DNA from: Lysinibacillus odysseyi 34hs-1 = NBRC 100172
GTDB taxonomy: Bacteria > Bacillota > Bacilli > Bacillales_A > Planococcaceae
NCBI RefSeq assembly: GCF_001591965.1
Contig: NZ_BCVX01000006.1
Span: 223,818-287,817 of the forward strand
DNA: 64,000 nucleotides
Direction of reading: 5' to 3'
A program made the position numbers and the translations under genes. The notes below the pieces were generated by a model. It saw only the letters and a list, made by a program, of their open reading frames with translations, did no database searches and had not been told where the DNA came from. Numbering within the stretch: position 1 is the first letter of the stretch; each line of letters begins with the position of its first letter. This document shows positions 17,636-26,548 of this stretch, piece after piece.

Positions 17636-18127
17636 TTAGCCTCTTTTAAAATCTTTTCCTCTTGAATTTTTGTAGCACCAATCACTCTGGTACGGCATGC
17701 TAGTAATTTTATCTAGGTCCTCTAGAGTATAAAACCATTCTTCCTCTACCCATATTTTTGCTGCCGGATAAATCTTAAGTATAGCGTGTGAAAATCGCAA
17801 TAATAAATCTTCATTATCATCAAAATCGTCAGATACTACTGCTTTAAAATATTCATTATTCGTATCATCCCATTTAAAACTCACTAATTGATATTCATAC
17901 GGTTCATCATATAAGCTAAAACAAATAGTTCTTGAATAATTCTCCCTAAATGGTATGTCACTTATATAAACTCGGGTGTATTTTAGTGTCCCGTCTCTAT
18001 CGTAAGTTTCTTCGTCATTATCAAAGAAAAGATTCTCCTCTATACATATTTTATTAAGATCCCTCAATAAATCATTTGCTGGAATACTTTCTCCACGTTT
18101 AAATAATAAAAAAGATGACATTCCCAT
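17636..18127 (-). CDS. Immunity-type protein of a REase-like toxin
   Basis: A 163-residue acidic protein (LFFDNDEETYDRDGTLKY, VVSDDFDDNEDLLLRF, KIYPAAKIWVEEEWFYTL). Family not recognised. It starts 29 bases after the stop of the PD-(D/E)xK toxin relic at 18157, the usual toxin-then-immunity order, so it is its probable antitoxin. Confidence 0.55.
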   Translation of the reverse strand: MGMSSFLLFKRGESIPANDLLRDLNKICIEENLFFDNDEETYDRDGTLKYTRVYISDIPFRENYSRTICFSLYDEPYEYQLVSFKWDDTNNEYFKAVVSDDFDDNEDLLLRFSHAILKIYPAAKIWVEEEWFYTLEDLDKITSMPYQSDWCYKNSRGKDFKRG

Positions 18128-18156
18128 TACTACAGTACTCCCCCTAACTCTTCAAG

Positions 18157-18580
18157 CTAATTTACAACTGTTACACCCTTGCTGTTAAGTTCTTGATTCA
18201 TTTTAGTTGTTTGTGGATTTGAGGTATCAATAATCTCATCAACATACAGTACAGTCTCTCTGCCCTCATAATTAAAGAATGAAGAGCTACTTGGATTAAT
18301 ACACTTATCAATTTGATCCATTTTAACAGCATACATTGACTTCTTAAACTCAATAATTTGATGTTGTGTCATAATATCAATATCTCCTGCTGATTTACAG
18401 ATGGGGATATTATGTAATTTTAAACCTACCCTGTTACTTCCAACTTTTGTTAAACATAATTTCTAACTTTACCCTCTATGGCTTTACCAACATTACCACT
18501 ATTCCTTGCACTTTCAATTGCATTTGGAATATTCTTAGGGTTTTGTTCAATCCACTTTATTTTACTACCGTGTGGGTTTT
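18157..18580 (-). pseudogene. Restriction-endonuclease-fold toxin, broken
   Basis: The open 3' part reads SAGDIDIMTQHQIIEFKKS, which has the D...ExK spacing of PD-(D/E)xK nucleases, then YVDEIIDTSNPQTTKMNQ. Upstream in another frame are KIKWIEQNPKNIPNAIES and GKAIEGKVRNYV, ended by TAA, with further stops. The toxin is inactive as read; its immunity gene at 17636 is intact. Confidence 0.6.
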
Positions 18581-18691
18581 CACATTCAACTCATAAATTT
18601 AGATGTGTTATTGAATAAATCGATGACTTACTCGGTCCTGGCAAGCCCCATGAGTCTGTAAAAGAGATTACACAAAAATCTTTACAAACCT

Positions 18692-19090
18692 TTATATAAT
18701 GACGTTAAAAGGTGCATGACCTGTTTCAGCATTCCTTAATAATGTTGGTTTTCTAAAACGTAAACTAGTTTCCAATTTGAATATGGCGACATCTCCTTGC
18801 ATCTCCATAAAAGATATATTAATCCACATGGGAGCTTTTGGGAAAAGTCCTCCTAAAACTCCTACCACATCCTCTAATAGTAGTTTTTTATCACCAATAT
18901 TCTCTTTAGATAATACAAGACGTTTCATCATTTCATCGCTACCATCTAATAGTTTCCCATGTTCCTCCACAGGCTCTATAACAAATTTAACTATATCACT
19001 TGAAATTTCCCTACCCTCTTTTATCTTATCAACTGCTTTAGATAAATTTGTTGAAAAAATTTCTTCATTCATTTGAGTAACTTTTGTCAA
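18692..19090 (-). CDS. Immunity-type protein of the 19104-19834 cassette
   Basis: A 132-residue protein, TTG start supported by AAGGAGGAGAAG upstream. It reads MTKVTQMNEEIFSTNLSKA, IEPVEEHGKLLDGSDEMMK, GLFPKAPMWINISFMEM, RKPTLLRNAETGHAPF. It directly follows the dead toxin domain, separated only by the ribosome-binding site. No family name known to me. Confidence 0.65.
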   Translation of the reverse strand: MTKVTQMNEEIFSTNLSKAVDKIKEGREISSDIVKFVIEPVEEHGKLLDGSDEMMKRLVLSKENIGDKKLLLEDVVGVLGGLFPKAPMWINISFMEMQGDVAIFKLETSLRFRKPTLLRNAETGHAPFNVII

Positions 19091-19103
19091 AACTTCTCCT
19101 CCT

Positions 19104-19834
19104 TTATTTCCATTTAGTTGATTGTATTTTCTTTAATTTAGCTAAATCAACATAGCCATTGCTCGTTAGTTCTAATTGGTATATTTCTAACCACGAGTTT
19201 TTCGTCTTTATTCCAGCACTATTAAAAATTTGCTCATAGTTTTTGGCTTACTCAGCTGTTGGAGTATAGTGTCCTGATTCATTTGTTATTTTTCTAACAT
19301 TTCCATTAGCATCAACTTTTTATTTTCCAGCAGCTTTTTTCGCTAAATGAGAATGCCCTCGTTTAATCTTTAATTTACCATTTATATCTATGATGAAGTT
19401 AACTTCTTTAATTCGATCTCTAATCTTAACTTGACCATTCTCCAAAACATATCCAAAGCTCTTCCTTGCTGAATCTCATTTAGATATCTGTTTTGAATTA
19501 TTTGAACTGGTTGTCTAGATACCGAAACAACACTATTATCCGTAACATTATCTACAGCCTTACCTGCATCCCTCGCAGCACCTATAACATCCCCTGCCTT
19601 ATCCAATAGCTTCGCAGGCTTAAAGAAGGTGAACCTAATTGCCATTGCTTTTTTAACTACTGTTGCTTCTGGGTCCAGTATAGTTCTAATATCCCCTGCA
19701 AAGAAATCATACGCGGCCATGGCATATGGTGCCAGTCCGCCTGGGCCATTGCCGCCCAGCACCTTCCGCATGCCTTCATAGGTAAGCTCTTCCTTCGAAA
19801 CTACCTCCTGCATATAAATTGTCATCTCCCCTAT
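19104..19834 (-). pseudogene. Orphan MRKVLGG-arm toxin cassette, inactivated
   Basis: The arm is open from its own ATG after AGGGGAG (MTIYMQEVVSKEELTYEGM) through LLDKAGDVIGAARDAGKAV to about 19390. The CT is then out of frame: FIIDINGKLKIKRGHSHLA, KITNESGHYTPTAE, NSAGIKTKNSWLEIYQ, broken by TAA codons after AAGK and after TAE. One frameshift plus two stops kill it. The domain resembles a widespread GRGHxxL / SGHYxPT polymorphic-toxin end; no name assigned. Confidence 0.75.
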
Positions 19835-19941
19835 TTATCATACTTCCTTCGCAAAGCAAGTATTAAAACAAAGTACCTTGATGGTACAACCATCATGAGT
19901 TATGAATTTCATAAGCATTTTTTACATTGTCTATAACTCAT

Positions 19942-19980
19942 AAAAAACACTTGATGCCTGAAATGGCAATCAAGTGTTTT
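19942..19980 (-). terminator. Terminator, family B
   Basis: Minus strand AAAACACTTGATTGCC ... GGCATCAAGTGTTTTTTA, an almost perfect stem with a T-run. Confidence 0.75.
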
Positions 19981-20088
19981 ACAACTAGCTATATGACTAT
20001 TGTGAGTATTGATACTTTATGAAATTAAACTTCTTCTCCTTTTGATCAGTAGTTATCTTTAAAAATTCTATATTTCTGCTGTCAACTT

Positions 20089-20250
20089 TTAATATTTATC
20101 CATCAATTCAGGGTAATCAGGGAAATACTCATCGTCGTCAGCAAAAACTAATCCTGCATGAAGTTTATCCTCATATCATTTGTCGTGCCTGACACCTTTA
20201 TCTTGAAATAGTTGATCGACATTGTCTTGCTCCGTTATGGAATACATATA
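20089..20250 (-). pseudogene. Immunity-like relic
   Basis: One frame reads TEQDNVDQLFQDKGVRHDK, one stop, then EDKLHAGLVFADDDEYFPD and YPELMDKY stop. Another broken piece (RNRLCPSEKLKYCGDF) lies upstream at about 20440-20560. Together they account for most of the 19826-20681 gap. Confidence 0.45.
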
Positions 20251-20315
20251 TTAATCGAATAGTTCGATGTCGTTTCAGGTACCAAGCGCAGAACATCCTA
20301 TTATTTTTAATTTTA

Positions 20316-20345
20316 AAAAACGTTGCCGACTTAGTAGCAACGTTT
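20316..20345 (-). terminator. Rho-independent terminator
   Basis: Minus strand AAACGTTGC TACTAAGTCG GCAACGTTT then TTTAA. It is unrelated to families A and B. Confidence 0.65.
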
Positions 20346-20681
20346 CTTCATATTGTCCTCGTATTAGGGACCAATTCACACATTTTTCTTTCGTGGTACC
20401 TGGTCCTAGTATTTCTCTTTCAGTTTTTCGATCATATTTTCATAATCAAGAAATTCTGTTAGTTCTATGGCTATTAGTGAATTGATTGCCGTTTCCAATT
20501 GTAAATGGAAAATCTCCGCAATATTTTAATTTTTCACTAGGGCATAGACGATTTCTATCATAAATCGATTTAATAGGAAAGATCTCTTTTTAGGATTGGT
20601 TGTGGTGACTTAATTAGGACAAAAAAAGATCTTCTTTTTCTATTGAAACTTCCTTTGGCACAAAATATTTTATACTATCCT

Positions 20682-21065
20682 CTAAATCCCTAATCCTTGT
20701 TTTACACTTATCAATAAAGCACTTTTTTCATCTTCTTGAACTATATATTTTCCAATATTCCTCTCCAAATAACTATAAAATTCTTCAAATGTGAGATATG
20801 CTTGACTATCTTCATTTATAGTGGAAGCTATTGAATCAATTTCAATCAAAACATGGTAATCATCCAAAGGAATTTTAAACTGCGCCAAATCATTTTCATC
20901 TAAATCATTTTTGAATAAAATAGCTTTTCTTTCGACAACACATCCTTCTTTCAGGCTAAAATTTTGCAATACATCTTTCATTCTTTTCCTCATATTTATT
21001 TCTGTAAAAATATCTTCTAAAAGAATTTCTATTTCTTCATAATCATTCACTAGTTTGTATACCAT
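20682..21065 (-). CDS. Hypothetical protein, candidate immunity protein
   Basis: A 127-residue acidic protein (NDYEEIEILLEDIFTEINM, FKIPLDDYHVLIEIDSIA, YLTFEEFYSYLERNIGKY). It follows the 21124-21438 gene by 58 bases, so both may be immunity genes of one cassette. An AAAGATCT-type hairpin with T-runs lies downstream at about 20580-20640 and may end the transcript. Confidence 0.5.
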   Translation of the reverse strand: MVYKLVNDYEEIEILLEDIFTEINMRKRMKDVLQNFSLKEGCVVERKAILFKNDLDENDLAQFKIPLDDYHVLIEIDSIASTINEDSQAYLTFEEFYSYLERNIGKYIVQEDEKSALLISVKQGLGI

Positions 21066-21123
21066 ATTTTACTCCTTAATCTAAGATAGGATAAAAATTC
21101 TTTATTTTTCTGCTATCATCAAA

Positions 21124-21438
21124 TTACTTTACAACACACTCGGGATTAAAATTTACAAACACAGAGTCTGTACCATCATCCATCATTCTTTTTAATTCTC
21201 TCCCTAGTGAATAATTGGAACTTGGTTCTGTTTGCAATACACAAATGATATTTCCACCTTCTCCTTGTGAAAGACAGGTTAATTGTAAGTAGTCATTATT
21301 ATCATATATAAATGACACTATATAATCATAGAACTCTTTTTCAGAATTATTCACTCCAAAAACCCTAACTATAGTCCCGCTCCAAATTTGAGTCTCGTCT
21401 GAAATTTCCCTTACAGGGATCCAATCACTCTTAAGCAT
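21124..21438 (-). CDS. Immunity-type protein of a colicin-E3-like toxin
   Basis: A 104-residue protein: DWIPVREISDETQIWSGTI, DYIVSFIYDNNDYLQLTCL, EGGNIICVLQTEPSSNYSL, FVNFNPECVVK. It resembles proteins often labelled Imm45, though I cannot confirm the number. It starts 15 bases after the stop of the broken colicin-E3-like toxin, whose immunity it most likely is. Confidence 0.65.
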   Translation of the reverse strand: MLKSDWIPVREISDETQIWSGTIVRVFGVNNSEKEFYDYIVSFIYDNNDYLQLTCLSQGEGGNIICVLQTEPSSNYSLGRELKRMMDDGTDSVFVNFNPECVVK

Positions 21439-21453
21439 CCCACTACATCCTTT

Positions 21454-22250
21454 CTATTTAACTTTTAAATTATGACCACCAGATGCATCGGCAGGTTTAG
21501 TTGGCATAAAATCAAAATCAACCTCCCCTAGATGTTTTCCTTTGCTATTTGTTTTTTCAAACCTACCATGCTGTGTATCTACCGAATACAAATCTCCTGT
21601 TTTTGGGTCTTTATATACTTCTCTACGATTAATCTTACTTAACTTTGAATCCTTTACTCAACTAGCATTTTTAGCAACTTCCTGAGCTTTTGCTTTAACA
21701 GCTGCAACACGCTCGGCTGGTGGCAACTTGACTAACGATTTTTCAAAATCTTTAGCACCATTACCTGTACGCTTACCGCCAACCTTCTCATCCAGCTTCT
21801 TCGCCATCTGAACAGCGGCTTTCTTTAAGTCCTGTACCACTTCACTTACTGTCTTCAGAACTTTTATGCTGCCTAGCAGTGTAGCCGCTTCATACGTAAG
21901 AGATGTTTTAACATCCCCTAATTTTTTCGTATAATTTTTAAAGTACGTATACCCCTTCTGCAGTGGGGACTTTATATAATCGTCGTACACTTTCTTGGCA
22001 GCTTTTTTCACCTTGTCTGGATGAAGGACATTCTTTACTTGTCTCACCACTTCTTTCCCCGTATTAATGGCGCCTTTGCCTACCTTAGCTCCTACTCTGA
22101 CAAGCGGCTCTCCGGGAATAGCTGCTAATTTTGTCGCCGTTGATTGGATTTACGCCGAAGACTTCTTCGAGTCCGTCCTTAATATTAGAGATACCCAGCT
22201 AAAAGACTTCTCTTCCGATTTATATACCTTTTAGGATTCCTCCTTCGTCA
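21454..22250 (-). pseudogene. LXG-arm cassette with colicin-E3-like RNase CT, one nonsense codon
   Basis: The VLHP arm (RQVKNVLHPDKVKKAAKK) runs through the hinge GGKRTGN into the CT. After EVAKNAS comes TGA (21658-21660). The same frame then continues KLSKINRREVYKDPKTGDL, YSVDTQHGRFEKTNSKGK, HLGEVDFDFMPTKPADASG to GGHNLKVK stop. VDxQHGxxE followed by GxHLGxxD is the active-site region of colicin E3-type rRNases. The part upstream of 22050 is decayed pre-toxin. Confidence 0.75.
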
Positions 22251-22477
22251 GATTCAGCGCCTTTATCATAATCTTCACTCTTTAAAACTCCAGCAATTTC
22301 ATTTACACTCTTCCCACTAGATGCACTTGGGTTTGATTCAATTGTTTCAATTGATTTAACTGTAACTTTACCATCATTATTTTAAGGTTCATAATATATG
22401 ATCAACTAATCAAAGATTTTTAGAAAACAGACTCCTAAATAATTTATCACACTACTGTTTTTTCATCTTTCAACTGA

Positions 22478-22525
22478 AAAAATCCGACAAAAAAGCTGAT
22501 AGATCAGTTTTTCTGTCGGGTTTTG
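22478..22525 (-). terminator. Terminator of the pentapeptide-repeat gene
   Basis: Minus strand AACCCGACAGAAAAACTG ATCTAT CAGCTTTTTTGTCGGATT then TTTTC. Not a member of family A or B. Confidence 0.8.
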
Positions 22526-22580
22526 TTATATGTTAATGAATAATCTAGGATTAGAATAATTGTTTTTTCGGAAGAATATT

Positions 22581-23189
22581 TTATTGTAGTAAAGTCTTCA
22601 TCTCATAGTTTGATAAGCCACTTTTAGACTCTCCATTAATTACAATTGTTGAATTTACAAATTGGGTCTCACTAAAACCTGTAATATTTTGAAATGTCGT
22701 TTTCTCAAAGTAACAATTAATAAATTTTACATTTTTAAAAGTTGAATCATTAAATGATGCTGATTTAAACTGTGTATTTTTAAAAACCACTTCTAAAAAA
22801 TGCGAATCATCCAAATAGGTTAATTCATATTTGGAATCGAAAACGTTCACATTGTGAAATTGAGATTCATAAAAAGTAGTTCTAAATAAATCAAATCTAT
22901 TTATTTCTGTTGAATTAAAAATTGAATAGTCAGCATTACCTTTCCTAAAAGTATTTTCTGAGAACTTACATTTATCAAAAATACTACCACAAAGCGTTGC
23001 TCCACTTAAATATACTTTTGAAAAATCACAACTATTAAACTTAACCTCTAAGAAGTTGCTATTATTTAAATCATATCCCGTGAATACTATGTCATCAAAT
23101 GAAGTATCTTCGTAAATTAGTTCACACACTTCTTTAGATAATCCCATTGAAAACTCTGTATATTTTTTTAGTTTGGTAAATAAATCCAT
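22581..23189 (-). CDS. Pentapeptide-repeat protein, probable immunity
   Basis: A 202-residue protein built from semi-regular F-centred pentapeptides (for example NFLEVKFNSCDFSKVYL, SIFDKCKFSENTF), predicted as a beta-helix. It is distant from the other two pentapeptide genes and lacks their C-terminal block. It directly follows a relic of a nuclease CT ending GLKGKVVVWP, with GAGG before its ATG. Confidence 0.7.
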   Translation of the reverse strand: MDLFTKLKKYTEFSMGLSKEVCELIYEDTSFDDIVFTGYDLNNSNFLEVKFNSCDFSKVYLSGATLCGSIFDKCKFSENTFRKGNADYSIFNSTEINRFDLFRTTFYESQFHNVNVFDSKYELTYLDDSHFLEVVFKNTQFKSASFNDSTFKNVKFINCYFEKTTFQNITGFSETQFVNSTIVINGESKSGLSNYEMKTLLQ

Positions 23190-23202
23190 ATATTAGCACC
23201 TC

Positions 23203-23440
23203 CTAAGGCCACACTACTACCTTACCCTTTAAACCTCGATTAGAAATTTCTTGCAAAAGTCCTGTTTTATTTTCCTTACTCATATTAGAAACATCAAGTA
23301 TAACATTTTCTCCTTCTTCTAAAGATTTATCAATTGACTTCATTGCGCTTTTAAGTTTATAACCACCCTTTTTAGGAGGATAATTTGAGTTAAAAGACTT
23401 GACATCCCAGGCTTGCCCTTTGGTATCAAAAATTCAGCCT
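23203..23440 (-). pseudogene. CDI-type nuclease CT (5'-truncated)
   Basis: About 78 codons are open: FDTKGQAWDVKSFNSNYPP, KKGGYKLKSAMKSIDKSLE, EGENVILDVSNMSKENKTG, ISNRGLKGKVVVWP stop. This resembles restriction-endonuclease-like CDI/WapA-type tRNase domains. It is 5' truncated, and the arm upstream is degenerate. Confidence 0.6.
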
Positions 23441-23514
23441 TGCAAGATGGAGAGCGGATTCTTTTATATTATGTATGACTTCATGTAGATGGCTGCTATG
23501 CACCTCCTCCATTC

Positions 23515-23690
23515 CATCCACCAATCTTATCCCCTGTGATCAGATTTACACCAAAGACTCCTTCAAATCCGGCCTTAATATTGGAAACACCAAGTACAAA
23601 GTCCACAACTGTCGAGACTAAGTTAAAAGACTTCGTTCCAGATTCTATACCTTATTAATATTCCTTTTTGGAGAACTTCAGCACTATTTC
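23515..23690 (-). pseudogene. Pre-toxin segment relic of the LXG protein
   Basis: Reads IESGTKSFNLVSTVVDFVL, NIKAGFEGVFGVNLITGDKI, matching IESGEKFFSWMSTIADFVP and GIEGFFGVNPITGDKI in the intact LXG protein. It shows the cassette once carried the long LXG arm. Confidence 0.65.
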
Positions 23691-23756
23691 AACGAAAGCC
23701 TCTCTTTCCTCTTTTGTCCCGCTCAAATATCAGCTGATTTAATCTAAACTAAAGTA

Positions 23757-23790
23757 AAAAACCTTGAAAAGCATTTAGCCAATCCAGGTT
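23757..23790 (-). terminator. Terminator, family A
   Basis: Minus strand AACCTGGATTGGC ... GCTTTTCAAGGTTTTTT, 9 bases after the stop of the gene at 23800. Confidence 0.75.
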
Positions 23791-23799
23791 CTAAAGTAA

Positions 23800-24435
23800 C
23801 TATTTGATTAAATCATTTATTACCTTACATTTCATTTCCGCTTCACTTTTATTATTCGATTTTAGTAAAAGATTATTTAAAAAGTCATCAATAAAATTCT
23901 TAATAGTAGATTCAAATAAGTCTAGCGGAATATATTCAATGCCATGTGGATGAGTAAAAGAAATTCCTTCTAAAGAATATGTCAATTCGTTATTCCACGA
24001 AATTTCTATTTCATCATTAACTCTTCTAAAAAATACATCAGGTAAAAAGGAACCTGCTCTACTTGAAAACCAAGAATGTTTAAACTCCCAATCTTGCTTT
24101 TTATCGAACCATTCATCAAATTCATCGTCATCATCCGAATCGAATAACAAACAGTTATTTATAAGTTCAAGAGAGTTTTGCCCCTCAACAGGAAGGGGGA
24201 ACTGCTTATCATTTAAAATATATTTTAGATTTTCACTGAACCATTCAACGATATAAATCAAATTCCATTGAAAATCTCCAGCAACATTATTTCTACTAAA
24301 ATGACATACATCCTTTCCACTAATAAACAGTGCAAATCTTCCCCATGTTTCCCTACTCAAACTATTCTCATTAAAAGGATTATTTATAAACTCATATTGA
24401 ATAGCAAAAGTATTTTTATTACCGAATATCTTCAT
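23800..24435 (-). CDS. Immunity-type protein
   Basis: A 211-residue acidic protein: MKIFGNKNTFAIQYEFINN, TWGRFALFISGKDVCHFSR, WNLIYIVEWFSENLKYIL, a DSDDDDEFDEWFDKKQDW acidic patch and HSWFSSRAGSFLPDVFFR. I recall relatives beside nuclease toxins. It starts 3 bases after the end of the dead CT upstream and is followed by a family A terminator, a complete immunity half-cassette. Confidence 0.65.
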   Translation of the reverse strand: MKIFGNKNTFAIQYEFINNPFNENSLSRETWGRFALFISGKDVCHFSRNNVAGDFQWNLIYIVEWFSENLKYILNDKQFPLPVEGQNSLELINNCLLFDSDDDDEFDEWFDKKQDWEFKHSWFSSRAGSFLPDVFFRRVNDEIEISWNNELTYSLEGISFTHPHGIEYIPLDLFESTIKNFIDDFLNNLLLKSNNKSEAEMKCKVINDLIK

Positions 24436-24437
24436 AA

Positions 24438-24722
24438 TTAATCACCCCATTTATTTTTAAGGAATTTATTGTATTCTACTTTAGTTATTTTACCGCCTTT
24501 AAGCATCTGTCTTAATTCATCAGCAGGTACTTCCTTGTTCGGATTTTTAACTTCATATGGATGCCGACCTGTTTGACCTTATGGTTGAAACTTAATAGGC
24601 TTTCCTTCATAAATATTATAAAGTTGCTTATTTTTAGTAGATGAATATGCTGAATCCAATAGTTCTTGCCCTACACCTTCTTCTACATTGGCTCAAGCGA
24701 CAAAAGTAGCTGTACATCTTAC
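24438..24722 (-). pseudogene. Broken CT of unknown type
   Basis: Reads NVEEGVGQELLDSAYSSTK, NIYEGKPIKFQP, TAA, GQTGRHPYEVKNPNKEVPA, GGKITKVEYNKFLKNKWGD stop. One nonsense codon interrupts it. Its 5' seam (about 24689-24722) is close to the seam next to the truncated LXG copy at about 39620-39655. Confidence 0.55.
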
Positions 24723-24828
24723 AAAAGGATTAAGGAGAGATATCTAGCACATTGACCCATAAATTCTTTGTTACCTTAACTCCTATTAAGAACCAAAAAA
24801 TTACATAATTTTATAATTTTAAATTATA

Positions 24829-25305
24829 TTACCGCATTTCGTTTTCCTGAAAATGATTTAATACTGATTGTTTAATCTCCACATTCCTACCATAAAACTC
24901 AAAAAATGAATAATCGAAAGCACGAATTTCTATTTCTGCAAAGGGGTGTTGTAAACCCTCACTTTCTTCAGTTCCGGGTAAACAGCCGAAATCCCAATTA
25001 ACCTCCTTCCCTTTTTGAACAGCGATGAATACTCCTGACTCAAATTGTATTACCTTCTTTACTTTATCTATTAATTCATTTGTCGAAAGTACAACACAAA
25101 GTCCCGATGTATTCAGGGGAAACAAATCAAGAAGGCCGGAATTACTAGTCCCTAGCACATCAAAAATATACCAATCATAATTTTCAGTATGATTTTTTAT
25201 GGATTTTAAAACTTCAGCAAATTGCCATCCTAAACAAGAAAGCTCTTCATTAAAAAAATCCATACCACGTATCGTTAGCTTAAAAGCAGGCTCTTCTAAA
25301 ATCAC
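24829..25305 (-). CDS. Hypothetical protein, candidate immunity protein
   Basis: A 158-residue protein (KLTIRGMDFFNEELSCLGW, ENYDWYIFDVLGTSNSGLL, VNWDFGCLPGTEESEGLQ, AFDYSFFEFYGRNVEIKQ). Family not recognised; cytoplasmic. No toxin upstream is readable. Confidence 0.55.
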   Translation of the reverse strand: MILEEPAFKLTIRGMDFFNEELSCLGWQFAEVLKSIKNHTENYDWYIFDVLGTSNSGLLDLFPLNTSGLCVVLSTNELIDKVKKVIQFESGVFIAVQKGKEVNWDFGCLPGTEESEGLQHPFAEIEIRAFDYSFFEFYGRNVEIKQSVLNHFQENEMR

Positions 25306-25512
25306 AACTTCATTCCTTTACAAATTATTCTTTAATGTTTCATGCTTCGCTCTTAAAAACAGCTTTGTGGAAATGTGGGTTCATATGGTCTTCTCTCCCA
25401 TGGTCTGTCCAGTCTGTCCGTTGAATAAATTTCCTCCATACTATTGTAGACTTTTCCTACTGGTTCCCAAATCTCATACAGAAGGTACACTTCAATATAT
25501 CGTTTAACACTT

Positions 25513-25887
25513 TTATAATGTTTTTAAATACTCTATTTCTTCATCTGTCCATTTTTTATGAATCAACTCACAAATTTGATCAGAGAGAGAGAAAATCTCG
25601 TTCCACTCTGAACTTTTTTTTATAGAAGGACTGTCCCATACTTTTATTTGATCTACCAAAAAGTATACACTTTGTAATTCCCGACATTTCCCTAAAATTT
25701 CCTCATCTATAATTCCTTCATTACTTAGTCTATCAAGAGTAAATTTACTTAAGTAAGCTGGTGCCTCTATTGCAAACTCTTCAAGAAGATAATACTCAAT
25801 TAACTCATCTGACAATGTTAAAACATTAGAATTCGAATGTTTTAAGGTCTCTAAAAGTAGTTCAAATGATTCTCCAATTGTCATCAC
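25513..25887 (-). CDS. Immunity-type protein, paralogue of 10638-11015
   Basis: A 124-residue helical protein: MTIGESFELLLETLKHSN, LSKFTLDRLSNEGIIDEE, HKKWTDEEIEYLKTL. Same family as 10638-11015, at lower identity in the middle. It follows the matching CT tail at 25904-25966. Confidence 0.65.
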   Translation of the reverse strand: MMTIGESFELLLETLKHSNSNVLTLSDELIEYYLLEEFAIEAPAYLSKFTLDRLSNEGIIDEEILGKCRELQSVYFLVDQIKVWDSPSIKKSSEWNEIFSLSDQICELIHKKWTDEEIEYLKTL

Positions 25888-25903
25888 AATTTACTCCCCT
25901 TCT

Positions 25904-25966
25904 TTATTCAGTCCGTATTGTAGTACCTTGATCATCAATAGCAGGAACGTAACCATCCCCTTATAC
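25904..25966 (-). pseudogene. CT tail (relic) paired with 25513-25887
   Basis: Only about 18 codons remain: GDGYVPAIDDQGTTIRTE stop, preceded by an in-frame TAA. It aligns with the GDNYIPTPEDDVKIIIIE tail at 11027. Confidence 0.5.
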
Positions 25967-26149
25967 ATCTTTTTTTGTAAATCCAGTGCAAATCCTGCCG
26001 CCTAGCCTGTGCTTATTCTAAAGCACAGCTTCTCAACTTCTTTGATAAATACTGAAACCCATAAAATTAGTTGCTTTTCAGGGTCTGTTTCAAGTAGACC
26101 TATCTATTTTTGGTTGATTGACAGGTCTACTCCACTCAGCATAAAATTG

Positions 26150-26479
26150 TCACAGTTTTAAAACAGTCTTTATCCTGTCCATAAGTAAATGCACTTGGTG
26201 TTTCCGATGCGGATTTTCCTGAATAAATTCCATACAAGTTTCTTTCAAACAATCATAAAAATCTGGACTATTCATAATGATTTCGTTATATGATGCAGTA
26301 TTAATAAATATCATTATCCCTTCTTTAAATCCCATCTCCTCTGAATGCTCTGGAAGTTCATAACCCATCATATGATCCTGCCACGGCTCTCTCTTGGATA
26401 GACTCTCTAGTACTTTGATTAAATCACTCTTTAAAAAAGAAAAAAAATCTTGGATGACTGGCTGTTTTTCTATTAACAT
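26150..26479 (-). CDS. Immunity-type protein fused to an arm remnant by deletion
   Basis: 109 residues from ATG at 26479, which has GGGAGGGG just upstream: MLIEKQPVIQDFFSFLKSD, KREPWQDHMMGYELPEHSE, RKHQVHLLMDRIKTVLKL. The same frame continues 23 codons upstream into KRVYDDYMK, a remnant of the pre-toxin KKVYDDYIK. The CT and hinge that should lie between have been deleted. Family not recognised. Confidence 0.6.
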   Translation of the reverse strand: MLIEKQPVIQDFFSFLKSDLIKVLESLSKREPWQDHMMGYELPEHSEEMGFKEGIMIFINTASYNEIIMNSPDFYDCLKETCMEFIQENPHRKHQVHLLMDRIKTVLKL

Positions 26480-26548
26480 AATACCCCTCCCAATTGTTTC
26501 GATACTGGATATGCATTTCATATAATCGTCATAAACTCTCTTGGCCAC

